Shown here piece after piece: positions 44,181 through 53,048 of a DNA stretch of 64,000 nucleotides. Each line of letters begins with the position of its first letter. Position 1 is the first letter of the stretch. The DNA is from CAYMZZ01 sp044463125. Lineage in GTDB: Bacteria > Bacteroidota > Bacteroidia > Chitinophagales > Chitinophagaceae. Made by a program: the position numbers and the translations under genes. Location of the stretch: contig JBIQMS010000017.1 of the NCBI GenBank assembly GCA_044463125.1, positions 15,725-79,724 on the forward strand, written 5' to 3'. The notes beneath the pieces are model-generated. The model searched no databases, was not told the origin of the DNA, and saw only the letters and a program-made list of their open reading frames with translations.

Positions 44181-45467
44181 ATGATCGTGCACATTAAAAC
44201 AGCAGGCAGGAAAATAGGGATGCTGTTCCTCGCATGTCTGACATCCTGCTTCGCAGCGATAGCGCAAAACAATATTGCGCAACAGCAGGAGCCCGGCAGA
44301 AAAAACAGTGTTGCCCAACAGGAGAAGCCTTATGTGATCCTGATTTCGGCAGATGGATTCCGCAGCGATCTGGCAGAGAAATACCAGGCCAGCCAGCTCC
44401 TTGCGCTCCGCGAAAAAGGTATGAGCGCCGAATTTATGTTGCCCTCCTTTCCATCCTACACTTTTCCCAACCATTATTCCATGGCCACGGGACTCTTTCC
44501 TTTACATCATGGTATTGTCAACAACAATTTCTATGATGAGGAGAGAAAAGAAATGTACCAGATGCATAACCGGAACAAAGTGCAGGACAGCAGTTGGTAT
44601 GGCGGTACACCACTGTGGGTGCTGGCCGAGAAGCAGCAAATGCTCAGCGCCAGTTTTTTCTGGGTGGGATCCGAAGCAGCGGTGCAGGGCATCAGGCCCA
44701 CCTACTGGTATTATTACAACACCCATTATACCCTGGAAGAGCGGGTGCAGGTGCTGGTGGATTGGCTGAGCCTGCCTGCTGAAAAAAGGCCCCACCTCAT
44801 CCTGTTTTACATGCCGGAACCCGACCATGCTTTACACGACAACGGCCTCGATTCTCCGGAAACCAAAAAAGCCGTGCTGATGGTGGACAGTGCCATCGAA
44901 TTAATGCGCCGCCGGGTGGATTCGCTGGGGCTGCCGGTGAATTATATTTTTGTTTCCGACCACGGGATGGTAAACACGCAAAGAGAGAAAGCGATTCATC
45001 TGCCTTCGTTGATCGATACTTCGAAATTTGTGATCCCCTCCGGAAGTGCGGTGCTGCAATTGTATGCCAAAAAGAAAAAGTATATCCGGCCCGCTTACAA
45101 AAAGCTGAAATCATTGGAAAAGGACTATGCAACTTATCGTCCGATTGATATTCCGGCGCAATGGCATTATGGATTGGAGAATGACCGGTACAACAGGCTG
45201 GGTGATCTTTTGCTGGTAGCGAACCCGCCCGCTTTTTTCTATACCGGTCAATCGCCATCGAAGAAAATCGGCTATCATGGATTCGACAATATGCTTACCG
45301 AAATGCGCGCCAGCTTTATAGCCTGGGGCCCCCAATTGCCCGCAGGCAAAAAACTTTCCTATCTACGCAATGTGGATGTATATCCCCTGGTAGCCCAGAT
45401 CCTGCAACTGAAAATAGAGGAAGAAATTGATGGGGTGAGTCCGTTGGAGTACGAAAGAGGGCGATGA
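44181..45467 (+). CDS. Exported nucleotide pyrophosphatase/phosphodiesterase family protein
   Basis: I use the ATG at 44181 (MIVHIKTAGRKIGMLFLACL); 44163 is also possible and would overlap the YggS gene by 14 bases. A signal peptide leads to a 400-residue alkaline-phosphatase-superfamily domain of the NPP type. D57 (ISADGFRSD) and nucleophile T94 (FPSYTFPNHYS) are in place, with PEPDHALHDNG, SDHGM and YHGFDN giving the remaining zinc ligands. It may cleave nucleotide or lipid phosphodiesters in the periplasm. A/B repeats follow the stop. Confidence 0.87.
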   Translation: MIVHIKTAGRKIGMLFLACLTSCFAAIAQNNIAQQQEPGRKNSVAQQEKPYVILISADGFRSDLAEKYQASQLLALREKGMSAEFMLPSFPSYTFPNHYSMATGLFPLHHGIVNNNFYDEERKEMYQMHNRNKVQDSSWYGGTPLWVLAEKQQMLSASFFWVGSEAAVQGIRPTYWYYYNTHYTLEERVQVLVDWLSLPAEKRPHLILFYMPEPDHALHDNGLDSPETKKAVLMVDSAIELMRRRVDSLGLPVNYIFVSDHGMVNTQREKAIHLPSLIDTSKFVIPSGSAVLQLYAKKKKYIRPAYKKLKSLEKDYATYRPIDIPAQWHYGLENDRYNRLGDLLLVANPPAFFYTGQSPSKKIGYHGFDNMLTEMRASFIAWGPQLPAGKKLSYLRNVDVYPLVAQILQLKIEEEIDGVSPLEYERGR

Positions 45468-45606
45468 CGTAGTACGTTATACGTAATACGTATTACGTTT
45501 TTTTGGGTTTAGAGTTTAGGGTTTAAGGTTTAAAGTTTTACTCAAAGGGTAGTTCGTGAAATGAATAACGTAATACGTAAAACGTAGAACGTACTACGTA
45601 TAACGT
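45465..45606. repeat. A-B-loop-A' palindromic repeat
   Basis: A (45465-45500), B (45503-45537), a short unique part and A' (45563-45606) lie between the convergent phosphodiesterase and dioxygenase genes. The B' arm is missing, so only the A arms pair. Confidence 0.75.
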
Positions 45607-45608
45607 TC

Positions 45609-46262
45609 TCAATTCACGTTTTTGCGTAAGACAATATCCCTCTTCGCCACCATCAAATCTCCCTTCTTTTCAGTTTTCAATACTCCGCTGCCTCCTCTTG
45701 GCGCTCTTTGATATTGTTCATTGCTGAGATAGGGGTCGTCGGCAAAGAGAAAATCATCGAGCCAGTAGGCTTCATAGCCCTTTTCTTTAACCACCAGGTG
45801 GATATGCGCCGGGCTGCGGCTGTTGGGGTAGGAGGCCGGACGAAGGGTATAAATATTGTATTCACCTTTGGCGTTGGTTTTGAGCCAACCCCGCAGATAA
45901 CCGTTTCGCCGGGCAAATCCCTTCTCGTTGCCACGCGTAGGGTAAACGCCATTCTGATCGGTATGATAGAAGTACAGGACCACATCTGCAGCAGGCGTCT
46001 TGCCATCGGGCTGATACACGATGCCTGAAATATAGAGTTTGGGACCGGGCTCATTAAAACAGGAAATGGTATCGGTTTCATTCAGGCTGGAAAAAGGTTG
46101 GGGGCATTCATAGATGGCATCACAGATCTCACAGGCCCCACCAATTTTTTTGTCTTTTTGGTCGGGTTGATTGATAGGGGTATTAATAGCAGCCTGTCCA
46201 CAAGCGGATACGGGCAAGAGGAAACAGGTGGCGATTAAAACATTCGCGATTTTCTTTTTCAT
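45609..46262 (-). CDS. Exported intradiol ring-cleavage dioxygenase-like lipoprotein
   Basis: A 217-residue protein with a lipoprotein signal (MKKKIANVLIATCFLLPVSAC). A cysteine-rich segment (GACEICDAIYEC) follows, then a beta-sandwich matching protocatechuate/catechol intradiol dioxygenases. The possible iron(III) ligands are visible: a tyrosine in GVYPTRGN, a tyrosine in PASYPNSRSPAHIHL and the two histidines of HIH. Intradiol enzymes are usually cytosolic, so an exported membrane-anchored form is notable; it might act on catecholic plant or siderophore compounds. The substrate is not known. Confidence 0.75.
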   Translation of the reverse strand: MKKKIANVLIATCFLLPVSACGQAAINTPINQPDQKDKKIGGACEICDAIYECPQPFSSLNETDTISCFNEPGPKLYISGIVYQPDGKTPAADVVLYFYHTDQNGVYPTRGNEKGFARRNGYLRGWLKTNAKGEYNIYTLRPASYPNSRSPAHIHLVVKEKGYEAYWLDDFLFADDPYLSNEQYQRAPRGGSGVLKTEKKGDLMVAKRDIVLRKNVN

Positions 46263-46411
46263 GGTGCTGACTTTTGTTTCTGCAAAATGCGATGGACAAA
46301 GCCAACCACCTATTCTTTTACGCGTGAAGTGCGGTTTTGCTGATCAAATGCCTTTTGTCAGCAATCCCGAGCTGAAGGTGTAAGTTTTTTTAGAGAGGAT
46401 TTTGGTAAATT

Positions 46412-46419
46412 TAGCTTTG
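46412..46419 (+). promoter_or_regulatory. TAnnTTTG promoter box of the first LytS kinase
   Basis: TAGCTTTG lies 48 bases before the ATG at 46468. Confidence 0.3.
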
Positions 46420-46467
46420 CTTCAAAGCATTTTCCTACAACTCGTTCTTAAACCGCTGCCACACATT

Positions 46468-47484
46468 ATGCCCGGCTTCATGCAAAGAAATACCTGGATT
46501 TTCCACGCCTTGTTTTGGGTACTTGTTTTTGGCATCTGGTATTTTCTGCGGTATGAAAATTATGCAAGTACGCAAACTGCCTTGTTGGTAACAGCCATCA
46601 AAGTGGCTGACCTGGCTTTGTTGGTTTATATCAGCAATTATCTCTTATTGCCACGCTTGCTTTATACGCGGAGGTATTTGCTTTTTGCCCTTGCATTCTT
46701 AACCATGGTTGTTGTAAGCAGCCTGATCAAAATGCAGGTACTCACCTGGGTGCAGGGCCCGGGTTTTCTGGCACATAGCCTCAAGCAGCGGATCTATGAT
46801 CATGTGATTCCGCATATTTTCCTTGTGCTGGCAGGTGTGGCCATCCAGTTGGTACTCGACTATCGCAAACTACAGCAGCGCTTAGCGGAAACCGCCCGGG
46901 AAAAGGCAGAAGCGGAGCTCAATTTTCTGAAATCGCAAATCAACCCCCATTTCCTGTTTAATTCATTGAATACGGTTTATTTTCTTATTCATAAAGAAAA
47001 TGAGTTGGCGCGCAGGGCTCTGCACCAGTTTTCAGAAATGCTCCGCTACCAGCTTTATGAAACGGATGGCAATAAGCAACCCATAGAAAAAGAACTTCAA
47101 TTTCTGAGAGGTTATTTTGAGTTGCAGAAATTGAGAAAAGATCAGGAACTGGACATTCAATTCGAGATCGGCGAGGGACTGAGCGGTTTCTATATCGAGC
47201 CCTTACTCCTGATTCCCTTTATAGAAAATGCGTTTAAGCATGTGTCGCGCGTGCCGGGTCGTGCCAATTTTCTGAAAGTTTATTTGGGAATGGAAGACCA
47301 AAAGCTGCAATTGCGCGTGGTCAATACCCATACAGGAGAAAAAAGTTCCGAACCGGGCGGCATTGGTTTGCAGAATGTGAAACGGCGATTGGAACTCTTA
47401 TACCACAACCGACACCAATTGTTGATCAATAAGAATGATGCGATTTTTGAAGTGAAACTGGAACTTTTTGAGTTTAAGGTTTAG
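46468..47484 (+). CDS. LytS/YehU-type sensor histidine kinase
   Basis: The ATG at 46468 (MPGFMQRNTW) gives 338 residues; codons upstream lack a start of this quality. Four membrane helices (to about residue 130) are followed by a short coiled coil and the His_kinase domain with NPHFLFNSLNTVYFLIHKEN, the histidine being the phosphorylation site, and an HATPase region (PFIENAFKH, GGIGLQNVKRRL). No extracellular sensing domain is seen. The last codons (EFKV and stop) are made by a B-type repeat (gtttaaggtttag). The partner regulator lies 263 bases downstream. Confidence 0.88.
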   Translation: MPGFMQRNTWIFHALFWVLVFGIWYFLRYENYASTQTALLVTAIKVADLALLVYISNYLLLPRLLYTRRYLLFALAFLTMVVVSSLIKMQVLTWVQGPGFLAHSLKQRIYDHVIPHIFLVLAGVAIQLVLDYRKLQQRLAETAREKAEAELNFLKSQINPHFLFNSLNTVYFLIHKENELARRALHQFSEMLRYQLYETDGNKQPIEKELQFLRGYFELQKLRKDQELDIQFEIGEGLSGFYIEPLLLIPFIENAFKHVSRVPGRANFLKVYLGMEDQKLQLRVVNTHTGEKSSEPGGIGLQNVKRRLELLYHNRHQLLINKNDAIFEVKLELFEFKV

Positions 47485-47744
47485 GGTTTAAGGTTTAAGT
47501 TTATTGGATGGCTGGGAAGTGGAGTTTGAATTGAAATTAAAATCTGCGGAAATCTGCGTTTATAATCTGCGCCAATCTGCGGGAAACGATGCCTGCACTG
47601 CCAATAACTTCAAAGGACAAAAAGGTTCCCGCAGATTTTCGCAGATTTTTGCGCAGATGAACGCAGACTTACCAACCTTCAACTTTAAACTTTAAACCCT
47701 CAACTTTAAACTCAAAAACGTACTACGTAAAACGTAAAACATAA
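47470..47744. repeat. B-E-loop-E'-B' nested repeat with A' tail
   Basis: B (47470-47500), E (aatctgcggaaatctgcg, 47539-47582), a loop of about 50 bases, E' (47628-47667), B' (47678-47712) and A' (47718-47744) fill the space between a kinase and its regulator. The loop shares GCACT, CAA and CTTCA-like pieces with the E hairpin at 27.3 kb. The kinase gene end lies inside B. Confidence 0.8.
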
Positions 47745-47747
47745 AAA

Positions 47748-48449
47748 ATGCTTTCCTGCCTTATCATCGACGACGAACCGCTTGCCCGAAAGGGATTAAG
47801 AGAGTATGTAGACGAAGTGGACTTTCTGCAATGCCTGGGAGAGTTTGACTCCATCATGCCCGCGATGGAGTTGATTCGAAGTGGAACAGTAGATATCCTT
47901 TTCCTGGATATTCAAATGCCGCGCATGACCGGCCTCGAACTCGTGAAATCCGTAAAGGAACTGCCGGCGGTAATTTTTACAACAGCCTATCCTCAATATG
48001 CACTGGAAGGTTTTGAATGGAATGCGCTGGACTACCTGGTGAAACCTATATCGTTTGACCGATTCCTGAAAGCGGTTCTGCGTGCCCGCGACCTGCAGGA
48101 GCTGAAAATAAAAGATGCGGGTGCAGATCATTTTTTTATCAAAGTTGATGGTCGCCTGCAAAGGATTCCACTGGCAGATCTTTTGTATGTGGAAGCCATG
48201 CAAAACTATGTGGTGGTGCATACCCTCGATCGGAAATATATCACCTACCTCACGTTTAAGGCTATAGAAGAATTTCTGCCGACTGCACAGTTTATTCGGA
48301 TTCACAAATCCTTTATAGTTTCCGCGGCACAGATTGATACCCTCGAAGGAAATATTGTGCGGGTAAAGGGGCACGAACTGCCGATTAGCCGGAACCTTAA
48401 AGACGAGGTGATGGAAAAATTGCTGAAAGGAAAATACCTGAAGCGCTAG
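47748..48449 (+). CDS. LytTR-family response regulator
   Basis: A 233-residue regulator with a receiver domain (IIDDEPLARKG; phosphate acceptor D54 in LFLDIQMPRM; K in YLVKPISFDRF) and a C-terminal LytTR DNA-binding domain (YVEAMQNYVVVHT, FIRIHKSFIV, ELPISRNLKDE). It pairs with the kinase gene just upstream despite the repeat element between them. It likely controls its own or neighbouring genes by binding direct repeats in promoters. Confidence 0.9.
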   Translation: MLSCLIIDDEPLARKGLREYVDEVDFLQCLGEFDSIMPAMELIRSGTVDILFLDIQMPRMTGLELVKSVKELPAVIFTTAYPQYALEGFEWNALDYLVKPISFDRFLKAVLRARDLQELKIKDAGADHFFIKVDGRLQRIPLADLLYVEAMQNYVVVHTLDRKYITYLTFKAIEEFLPTAQFIRIHKSFIVSAAQIDTLEGNIVRVKGHELPISRNLKDEVMEKLLKGKYLKR

Positions 48450-48486
48450 TCCGGCAAAAGGTCTAACTTTAAAATGCGTTTTGGCC

Positions 48487-49548
48487 ATGAAATGGTTACT
48501 GCATAGCGCAATATTGTTTGGGCCTCTTCTTGCTTTTGCCCAAAGCTACGACTGGTCGGAAGTGGATTACCGAATCAAAGGCATTCATTCGGAGGATCCC
48601 GCCAGCCTGGCCAGGATGCTTACGGTACATTGCCGTACAGATGCCGAGAAAGCCCGCTCCATTTTTCGCTGGATTGCCGATAATATCGAATACCACCGTA
48701 CAGCGCCAAGGCCGGCGCGGTTGAAAGAAAAGCTCCGGGGTTATCAATTACCCGAAGATACCGGCGCGTTATTGCCACTCTCCGAAAGGGTTTCCATCAA
48801 GGTACTGAAAGACGGTAAAACGCATTGCGAAGGTTTTGCGCGTTTATTCTATTCGCTGTGCACGCATGCTGGTCTGAAAGTGGAAATCATTACGGGCTAT
48901 GCCCGAACCGGTGGGCCTTTTCGGTTCAATACCAACCATGCCTGGAATGCGGTTTATATAGATGGGCAATGGCAATTGATGGATGTAACCTGGGCAGCGG
49001 GCCATTTTAATCAACTGAACAACCCGGCGGCCAGGGCGCATGCGGAACGGTTTTTTATGGCAGAACCCAGGGATTTTTACAGCCAGCATTTCCCTGACGA
49101 CCTGCGTTGGGCCATATTGCCGCAAACAACATACCCATCGGAAATGCGCAAGGCTCCCTATCAACCCCGTTCCTTTGGGAAATATGCTTTCACATTCCAT
49201 CATCCCTCCCGGGGCATTATTGAAGCACAGCCTGGCGATACACTTCATTTTTATTTGCGTACCCGTCAGGGCCAACGCAATCAGTTCATAGCGCCCGATT
49301 CACTTTGGGATCCTGAACTGCGCTGGTTCTCGCCGCAACTGGCCTACCTTGAACCCGATAGGGTGGAAGGCGAAAATGTGTACTACGAATATGTCGTCCC
49401 GGCATCCGGTGTGCAGTGGTTGCATCTGCTGTATAACGAGGACGTAGTATTGCGGTACAGGTTGGAAATGAAATCCGGCGACGCCATGTCGTCAACAGCA
49501 ATAGGAGGCAACGCGCCGCGAGAAGATTTATTCCCTAACTCTTACTAG
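48487..49548 (+). CDS. Exported transglutaminase-like protein
   Basis: The ATG at 48487 opens a signal peptide (MKWLLHSAILFGPLLAFAQ). The 353-residue protein has a papain-like transglutaminase core with cysteine C114 (THCEGFARLF), histidine H151 (NHAWNAVYIDGQW) and aspartate D166 (LMDVTW). The rest is a beta-rich domain. Such bacterial proteins may act as proteases or cross-linking enzymes in the periplasm. It follows the response regulator by 37 bases and its end overlaps the convergent META-like gene by 21 bases. Confidence 0.82.
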   Translation: MKWLLHSAILFGPLLAFAQSYDWSEVDYRIKGIHSEDPASLARMLTVHCRTDAEKARSIFRWIADNIEYHRTAPRPARLKEKLRGYQLPEDTGALLPLSERVSIKVLKDGKTHCEGFARLFYSLCTHAGLKVEIITGYARTGGPFRFNTNHAWNAVYIDGQWQLMDVTWAAGHFNQLNNPAARAHAERFFMAEPRDFYSQHFPDDLRWAILPQTTYPSEMRKAPYQPRSFGKYAFTFHHPSRGIIEAQPGDTLHFYLRTRQGQRNQFIAPDSLWDPELRWFSPQLAYLEPDRVEGENVYYEYVVPASGVQWLHLLYNEDVVLRYRLEMKSGDAMSSTAIGGNAPREDLFPNSY

Positions 49549-49965
49549 TTTCATTACCAATAGGTTTTGTTGGATCAGCCATAGCGTATCGCGGGAATGC
49601 CATTGGTAGAATTCGGCACGACTCAATGCATCCAGGAAGGAGGGCTCGGCTTTCCCTTCGCAGGGGTTGGGGGTCTTCATCGGGTCGCCAAAGCGAATCC
49701 GAATACTATCCGGTACCTCCAGCGTTCCGGAGATGGCATTGCACATTACAAAACCCTTGTAAGTGCCCAGCTTTGTATCAAATTCCAGCCTTGGTTTTTT
49801 TTCCGCAAACATTACTTCAAATGGCATGGTATAACCAGGCATGTAAAACAATTCCCATTTGCCGGCAAAATCAGGATAAGTAATTTCCGCTTCTTCAGAA
49901 TTGGCAGCGCCGCAGGAGCACAAAAGTACCACAGGTACTATCAGGCCAAGGATCAATCGTTTCAT
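49528..49965 (-). CDS. META/HslJ-like domain lipoprotein
   Basis: A 145-residue lipoprotein with signal MKRLILGLIVPVVLLCSC. The mature part resembles the META (HslJ) fold: GKWELFYMPG, RLEFDTKLGTYKGFVMCNAISG, then MKTPNPCEG and a final LSRAEFYQWHSRDTLWLI. The two cysteines (MCN and PCEG) may form a disulfide. No enzymatic role is known for the fold. The call rests on the spacing of these pieces and is moderate. Confidence 0.6.
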   Translation of the reverse strand: MKRLILGLIVPVVLLCSCGAANSEEAEITYPDFAGKWELFYMPGYTMPFEVMFAEKKPRLEFDTKLGTYKGFVMCNAISGTLEVPDSIRIRFGDPMKTPNPCEGKAEPSFLDALSRAEFYQWHSRDTLWLIQQNLLVMKLVRVRE

Positions 49966-50060
49966 GAGGCAGATTTGCAGCTACTAATTTGTTAATTTGT
50001 AAAAATAATGAGAATCACAATTAAACAAATAGGACATCCATAGGTTTAACTGCCATAACT

Positions 50061-50528
50061 ATGCGTTTTAGCCACAAAAGTTTAAATGCCACGTTTCGAA
50101 AGGCAGGGTATCGGTACCTGCTGCTGAGTTTGCTATTACTCACCGGGACAGAATTCCTGCATGCGCAATACCGTCACAGTATCCGTTTCGATAATCTATC
50201 GAAGAAAAAGGGAGTGCTTTATATTGGATGGTATAAATCAGCGGAAGATTTTCGCCAGCCCGATAAGGCCGTTATCAGCCGGCAGGTAGCCGTGGAAGGA
50301 AAAGAAAGTGAGTGGGTACATTTTGCCGATATAAAGCCAGGTATTTATGCCATAGCCGTATTCTTTGACAGGGATGGAGATGGAAAACTGGATACTAATT
50401 TTCTCGGCATACCCAAAGAACGATACGGGTTCTCCAACAATGTATATCCCGCCATGCGGGCTGCGAATTTTAAGGAAGCGGCATTTGAGGTGAAGGAAAA
50501 TGGGGAACAAGTGATAAAGTTGAAATAA
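50061..50528 (+). CDS. DUF2141 family exported protein
   Basis: A 155-residue secreted protein with a signal peptide (about residues 15-36, ending FLHAQ). The mature domain matches DUF2141: GVLYIGWYKSAEDF, FADIKPGIYAIAVFFDRDGDGKLDTNFLGIP (first half FADIKPGIYAIAVF) and YGFSNN. DGDGKLDTN looks like a calcium-binding loop. Function unknown. A C-type repeat follows. Confidence 0.78.
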   Translation: MRFSHKSLNATFRKAGYRYLLLSLLLLTGTEFLHAQYRHSIRFDNLSKKKGVLYIGWYKSAEDFRQPDKAVISRQVAVEGKESEWVHFADIKPGIYAIAVFFDRDGDGKLDTNFLGIPKERYGFSNNVYPAMRAANFKEAAFEVKENGEQVIKLK

Positions 50529-50533
50529 CGATT

Positions 50534-50668
50534 GAGTTATGAGTGATAAGTTTTAAGTCTTTCGGACATTTCCCTTTGAAATTGGCTTGTTGTATAGATT
50601 TATTTATTTTATAAATGGTTGTTGGAGATCTTGCTCCAATACTTAAAACTTACAACTTAAAACTTTCA
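50534..50668. repeat. C-loop-C' palindromic repeat
   Basis: C units (gagttatgagtgataag, 50534-50563) face C' units (acttaaaacttacaac, 50641-50668) across about 75 unique bases. C' supplies the TGA stop of the leftward response regulator (50666-50668). Confidence 0.7.
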
Positions 50669-51385
50669 ACTTTCTAACGCCTTCATCACCATTTGCCTGT
50701 ACAATTTCCCGATGGGTATTTCAGTTTCGCCTATTTCAATAAGTTCTTGTGTGAAGCTGCGCACGTGTTGCAGCGAAACGATATAGGAGCGGTGAACGCG
50801 GATGAACTCTTTTTCCGGAAGCATGGCTTCCACGGCGCTGATGGATTGTTTCGTAATCAGCATGCCCTGTGTTGTGTACACTTTGCTATAGTCTTTCATG
50901 CTTTCCACATACAACAGGTCCGTCAACATTACTTTTACCATTTTCCTTTCGGAGCGGAAATAGACAAAGGACTCGGTACTGGATGCTTTAAAAGCAGGAG
51001 ATTGTTCTGCCCGGATTAACCTTTCTTCCAGGGCCTTATTCACCGCTTTCAGGAAACGATCAAATGGCACGGGTTTCAAGAGGTAGTCAACCACATCCAG
51101 TTCATAGCCGTCCAGCGCATACTGTGCGAAGGCGGTGGTCAGGATTACTTTGGGCGGATGTTTGAGTGTTTTAAGAAAATCAATACCACTGATTTGGGGC
51201 ATGTGAATATCCAGAAACAACAAATCGATTGGAGTTTGCTGCAAGATACTCAGGGCCTGCAGCGCGTTGCCGGCTTCCGCCTCCAGATGCAGGCTGGGAA
51301 CCTGCTGAATATAGCGGATCAGGAGCTCACGGGCAGGCGGCTCATCATCAATGACCATGCATTTTATTTGTCGCTGTTCAGTCAT
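50666..51385 (-). CDS. LytTR-family response regulator (second system)
   Basis: From the ATG at 51385 (MTEQRQIKCMVIDDEPPARE) the protein has 239 residues; 51400 is another in-frame ATG. The receiver has phosphate acceptor D59 (LLFLDIHMPQI) and K in LLKPVPFDRF; the LytTR domain has YVESMKDYSKVYT, FIRVHRSYIVS and EIPIGKLYRQ. It overlaps the kinase gene by eight bases, so the pair is translationally coupled. The final serine and stop are at the edge of a C-type repeat. Confidence 0.9.
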   Translation of the reverse strand: MTEQRQIKCMVIDDEPPARELLIRYIQQVPSLHLEAEAGNALQALSILQQTPIDLLFLDIHMPQISGIDFLKTLKHPPKVILTTAFAQYALDGYELDVVDYLLKPVPFDRFLKAVNKALEERLIRAEQSPAFKASSTESFVYFRSERKMVKVMLTDLLYVESMKDYSKVYTTQGMLITKQSISAVEAMLPEKEFIRVHRSYIVSLQHVRSFTQELIEIGETEIPIGKLYRQMVMKALES

Positions 51386-52529
51386 GGTATGCGTTTTCAT
51401 CAGTTTTCTGCTCCTGCAGGGTAGACGCGTATTGCAATCGTAATTTCAGGTTGACTACAAATACTTCGCCCTCGTCGTGGACGACGAGGGTGTGTTGATC
51501 CGGATACAGCAATTCAAGCCGCTTGCGTACATTGGCGATACCGATTCCCGAAGCATCGTCTGCAAGCTGGGTGTGCAAAGGCTTTCCGTTCATCAGTTTC
51601 AGGTGCATCTGTTCTTTATTGAGCTCAAGTTTCAGGTTGATCCAGGGCTGTTCAATGAGCTGGCTGCTGCCATGTTTGAAACAGTTCTCTACCAGTGGCA
51701 GCAATAGAAGTGGCGCAATCACCAAATTACCTGTTTCCTCGGGCATATCAATATGTATCTCCAGGTTGTTGCCATAGCGGATTTGCTCCAGGGAAATATA
51801 GTCACGGATCAGCTTCAGTTCGGTCTGCAATAATACATGGGTTTTGTTGCTTTCGTAAAGGATGAAGCGGAGTAGCTCCGAAAGACCACCCACCAGCCTG
51901 GCGGCTTTTGGCGCTTTTTCCTGCGATTCAGAATAAATATTATTGAGTGTGTTGAACAAAAAATGCGGATGCACCTGGGCCTGTAGTATTTTCAATTGAG
52001 CTTCCACGTTCTGTTTCTGCAATTGCAGGTTTCGCTGCTCTTTCAGGTAAAGCGTTTTCATCAATTTGATGGCGGCCGCCAAACCACCAATTGTAATACC
52101 TCCCCGCAAGCCGGCCATCAGCGCTAAAAATAATCGGACCCCACTTGTTTGGAATGGCACCGGATAATATTCGGGGAAAAGCGCCGCACGCAAGGGATGT
52201 ATTATGAAGATGGACGTGGCCGCTGCCAGCAAGGCCGCCAAAAGGAACCCAGCGAGACAAAGCAAGCCTGCCGCCCAATAGCGCTGCTTCAGCAAATACC
52301 GCGGCACCACAAAATAGATCAGAAAATAAGCGAGAAATATATGCGAAGCGAGATAGAGAAATGACTCAATCATCGACATCGGCAAACGTGTAAAATAGTC
52401 ACCAATCTTCTCCGCCGCCACAAAAGAATAAAGAAAACCCTGAAACAACCACCAGAACAACCAGAAATAGAAATGCCGCCGGAAGCGGTATTTTTTTTCG
52501 TTGGAAAATATGAAGGGGTAGGCAGTCAT
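51378..52529 (-). CDS. LytS-type sensor histidine kinase (second system)
   Basis: A 383-residue membrane kinase with four hydrophobic segments in the first 170 residues, a coiled coil, and the His_kinase motif VHPHFLFNTLNNIYSESQ. The ATPase part (LPLVENCFKHGS, GIGIANVRKRLELLY) is complete. It differs from the 46.5 kb kinase in its longer N-terminus. With its regulator it faces the first system, 2.2 kb away, in opposite orientation. Confidence 0.88.
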   Translation of the reverse strand: MTAYPFIFSNEKKYRFRRHFYFWLFWWLFQGFLYSFVAAEKIGDYFTRLPMSMIESFLYLASHIFLAYFLIYFVVPRYLLKQRYWAAGLLCLAGFLLAALLAAATSIFIIHPLRAALFPEYYPVPFQTSGVRLFLALMAGLRGGITIGGLAAAIKLMKTLYLKEQRNLQLQKQNVEAQLKILQAQVHPHFLFNTLNNIYSESQEKAPKAARLVGGLSELLRFILYESNKTHVLLQTELKLIRDYISLEQIRYGNNLEIHIDMPEETGNLVIAPLLLLPLVENCFKHGSSQLIEQPWINLKLELNKEQMHLKLMNGKPLHTQLADDASGIGIANVRKRLELLYPDQHTLVVHDEGEVFVVNLKLRLQYASTLQEQKTDENAYHD

Positions 52530-52531
52530 GT

Positions 52532-52747
52532 TGTACGTTTTACGTTGTACGTAGTACGTTTTTGGGTTTAAGGTTTAGAGTTTAGGGTTTAAGGTTTATG
52601 ATTTATGAAGATACTCTGAATATGAAGATCAATATTTGCGATTATTGAAAGGGCATTTGGTTAAACTCTTAGCATATAGCGCTTCAAACCTTAAACTTTA
52701 AACCCTAAACCCTAAACTAACGTATTACGTATAACGTATAACGTACT
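52532..52747. repeat. A-B-loop-B'-A' nested palindromic repeat
   Basis: A (52532-52560), B (52563-52606), a loop of about 75 bases, B' (52684-52718) and A' (52719-52747) fill the gap between the second kinase and the next small gene. The order is the same as at 18.1 and 19.4 kb. Confidence 0.8.
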
Positions 52748-53048
52748 ACTTTCTCGCCCAGCTTCCCAGCGCTTTTTCCAATTCCTCCTTCAACATCCTC
52801 TTCGTCTTTACGCGCTTAACCTTGAGCTTTACTCCACTCAACTCTTTTTTACCCACCAATTGATGTTGGTTGTTGTAGAAAAAGATCGTGTGTTGTTTTT
52901 TGTTTCGGATATTGGACTCAACAACCCAGTATCCATCCTGGCTTACCCAATCGGGAATGGACTTTTTGGTGGTTAATACTTCCTGGCTATAACCGGCTAT
53001 TGCAAAATAGGCAGTGAAAGCGAAAACAAAAAGAATCCTTTTTTTCAT
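52746..53048 (-). CDS. Small exported protein of unknown function
   Basis: A 100-residue protein with a clear signal peptide (MKKRILFVFAFTAYFAIA ... YSQ). The mature part is short and basic, with VSQDGYWVVESNIRNKKQ and a strand HTIFFYNNQHQLVGK, ending in a Lys/Arg-rich helix. No family was recognised. Its last bases touch the A' repeat. Confidence 0.6.
   Translation of the reverse strand: MKKRILFVFAFTAYFAIAGYSQEVLTTKKSIPDWVSQDGYWVVESNIRNKKQHTIFFYNNQHQLVGKKELSGVKLKVKRVKTKRMLKEELEKALGSWARK

Noticed and set aside
47504..47695. 63-codon frame between the kinase and response regulator
   Set aside because: It consists of E and B repeat units and unique loop bases; no start signal or conserved feature.
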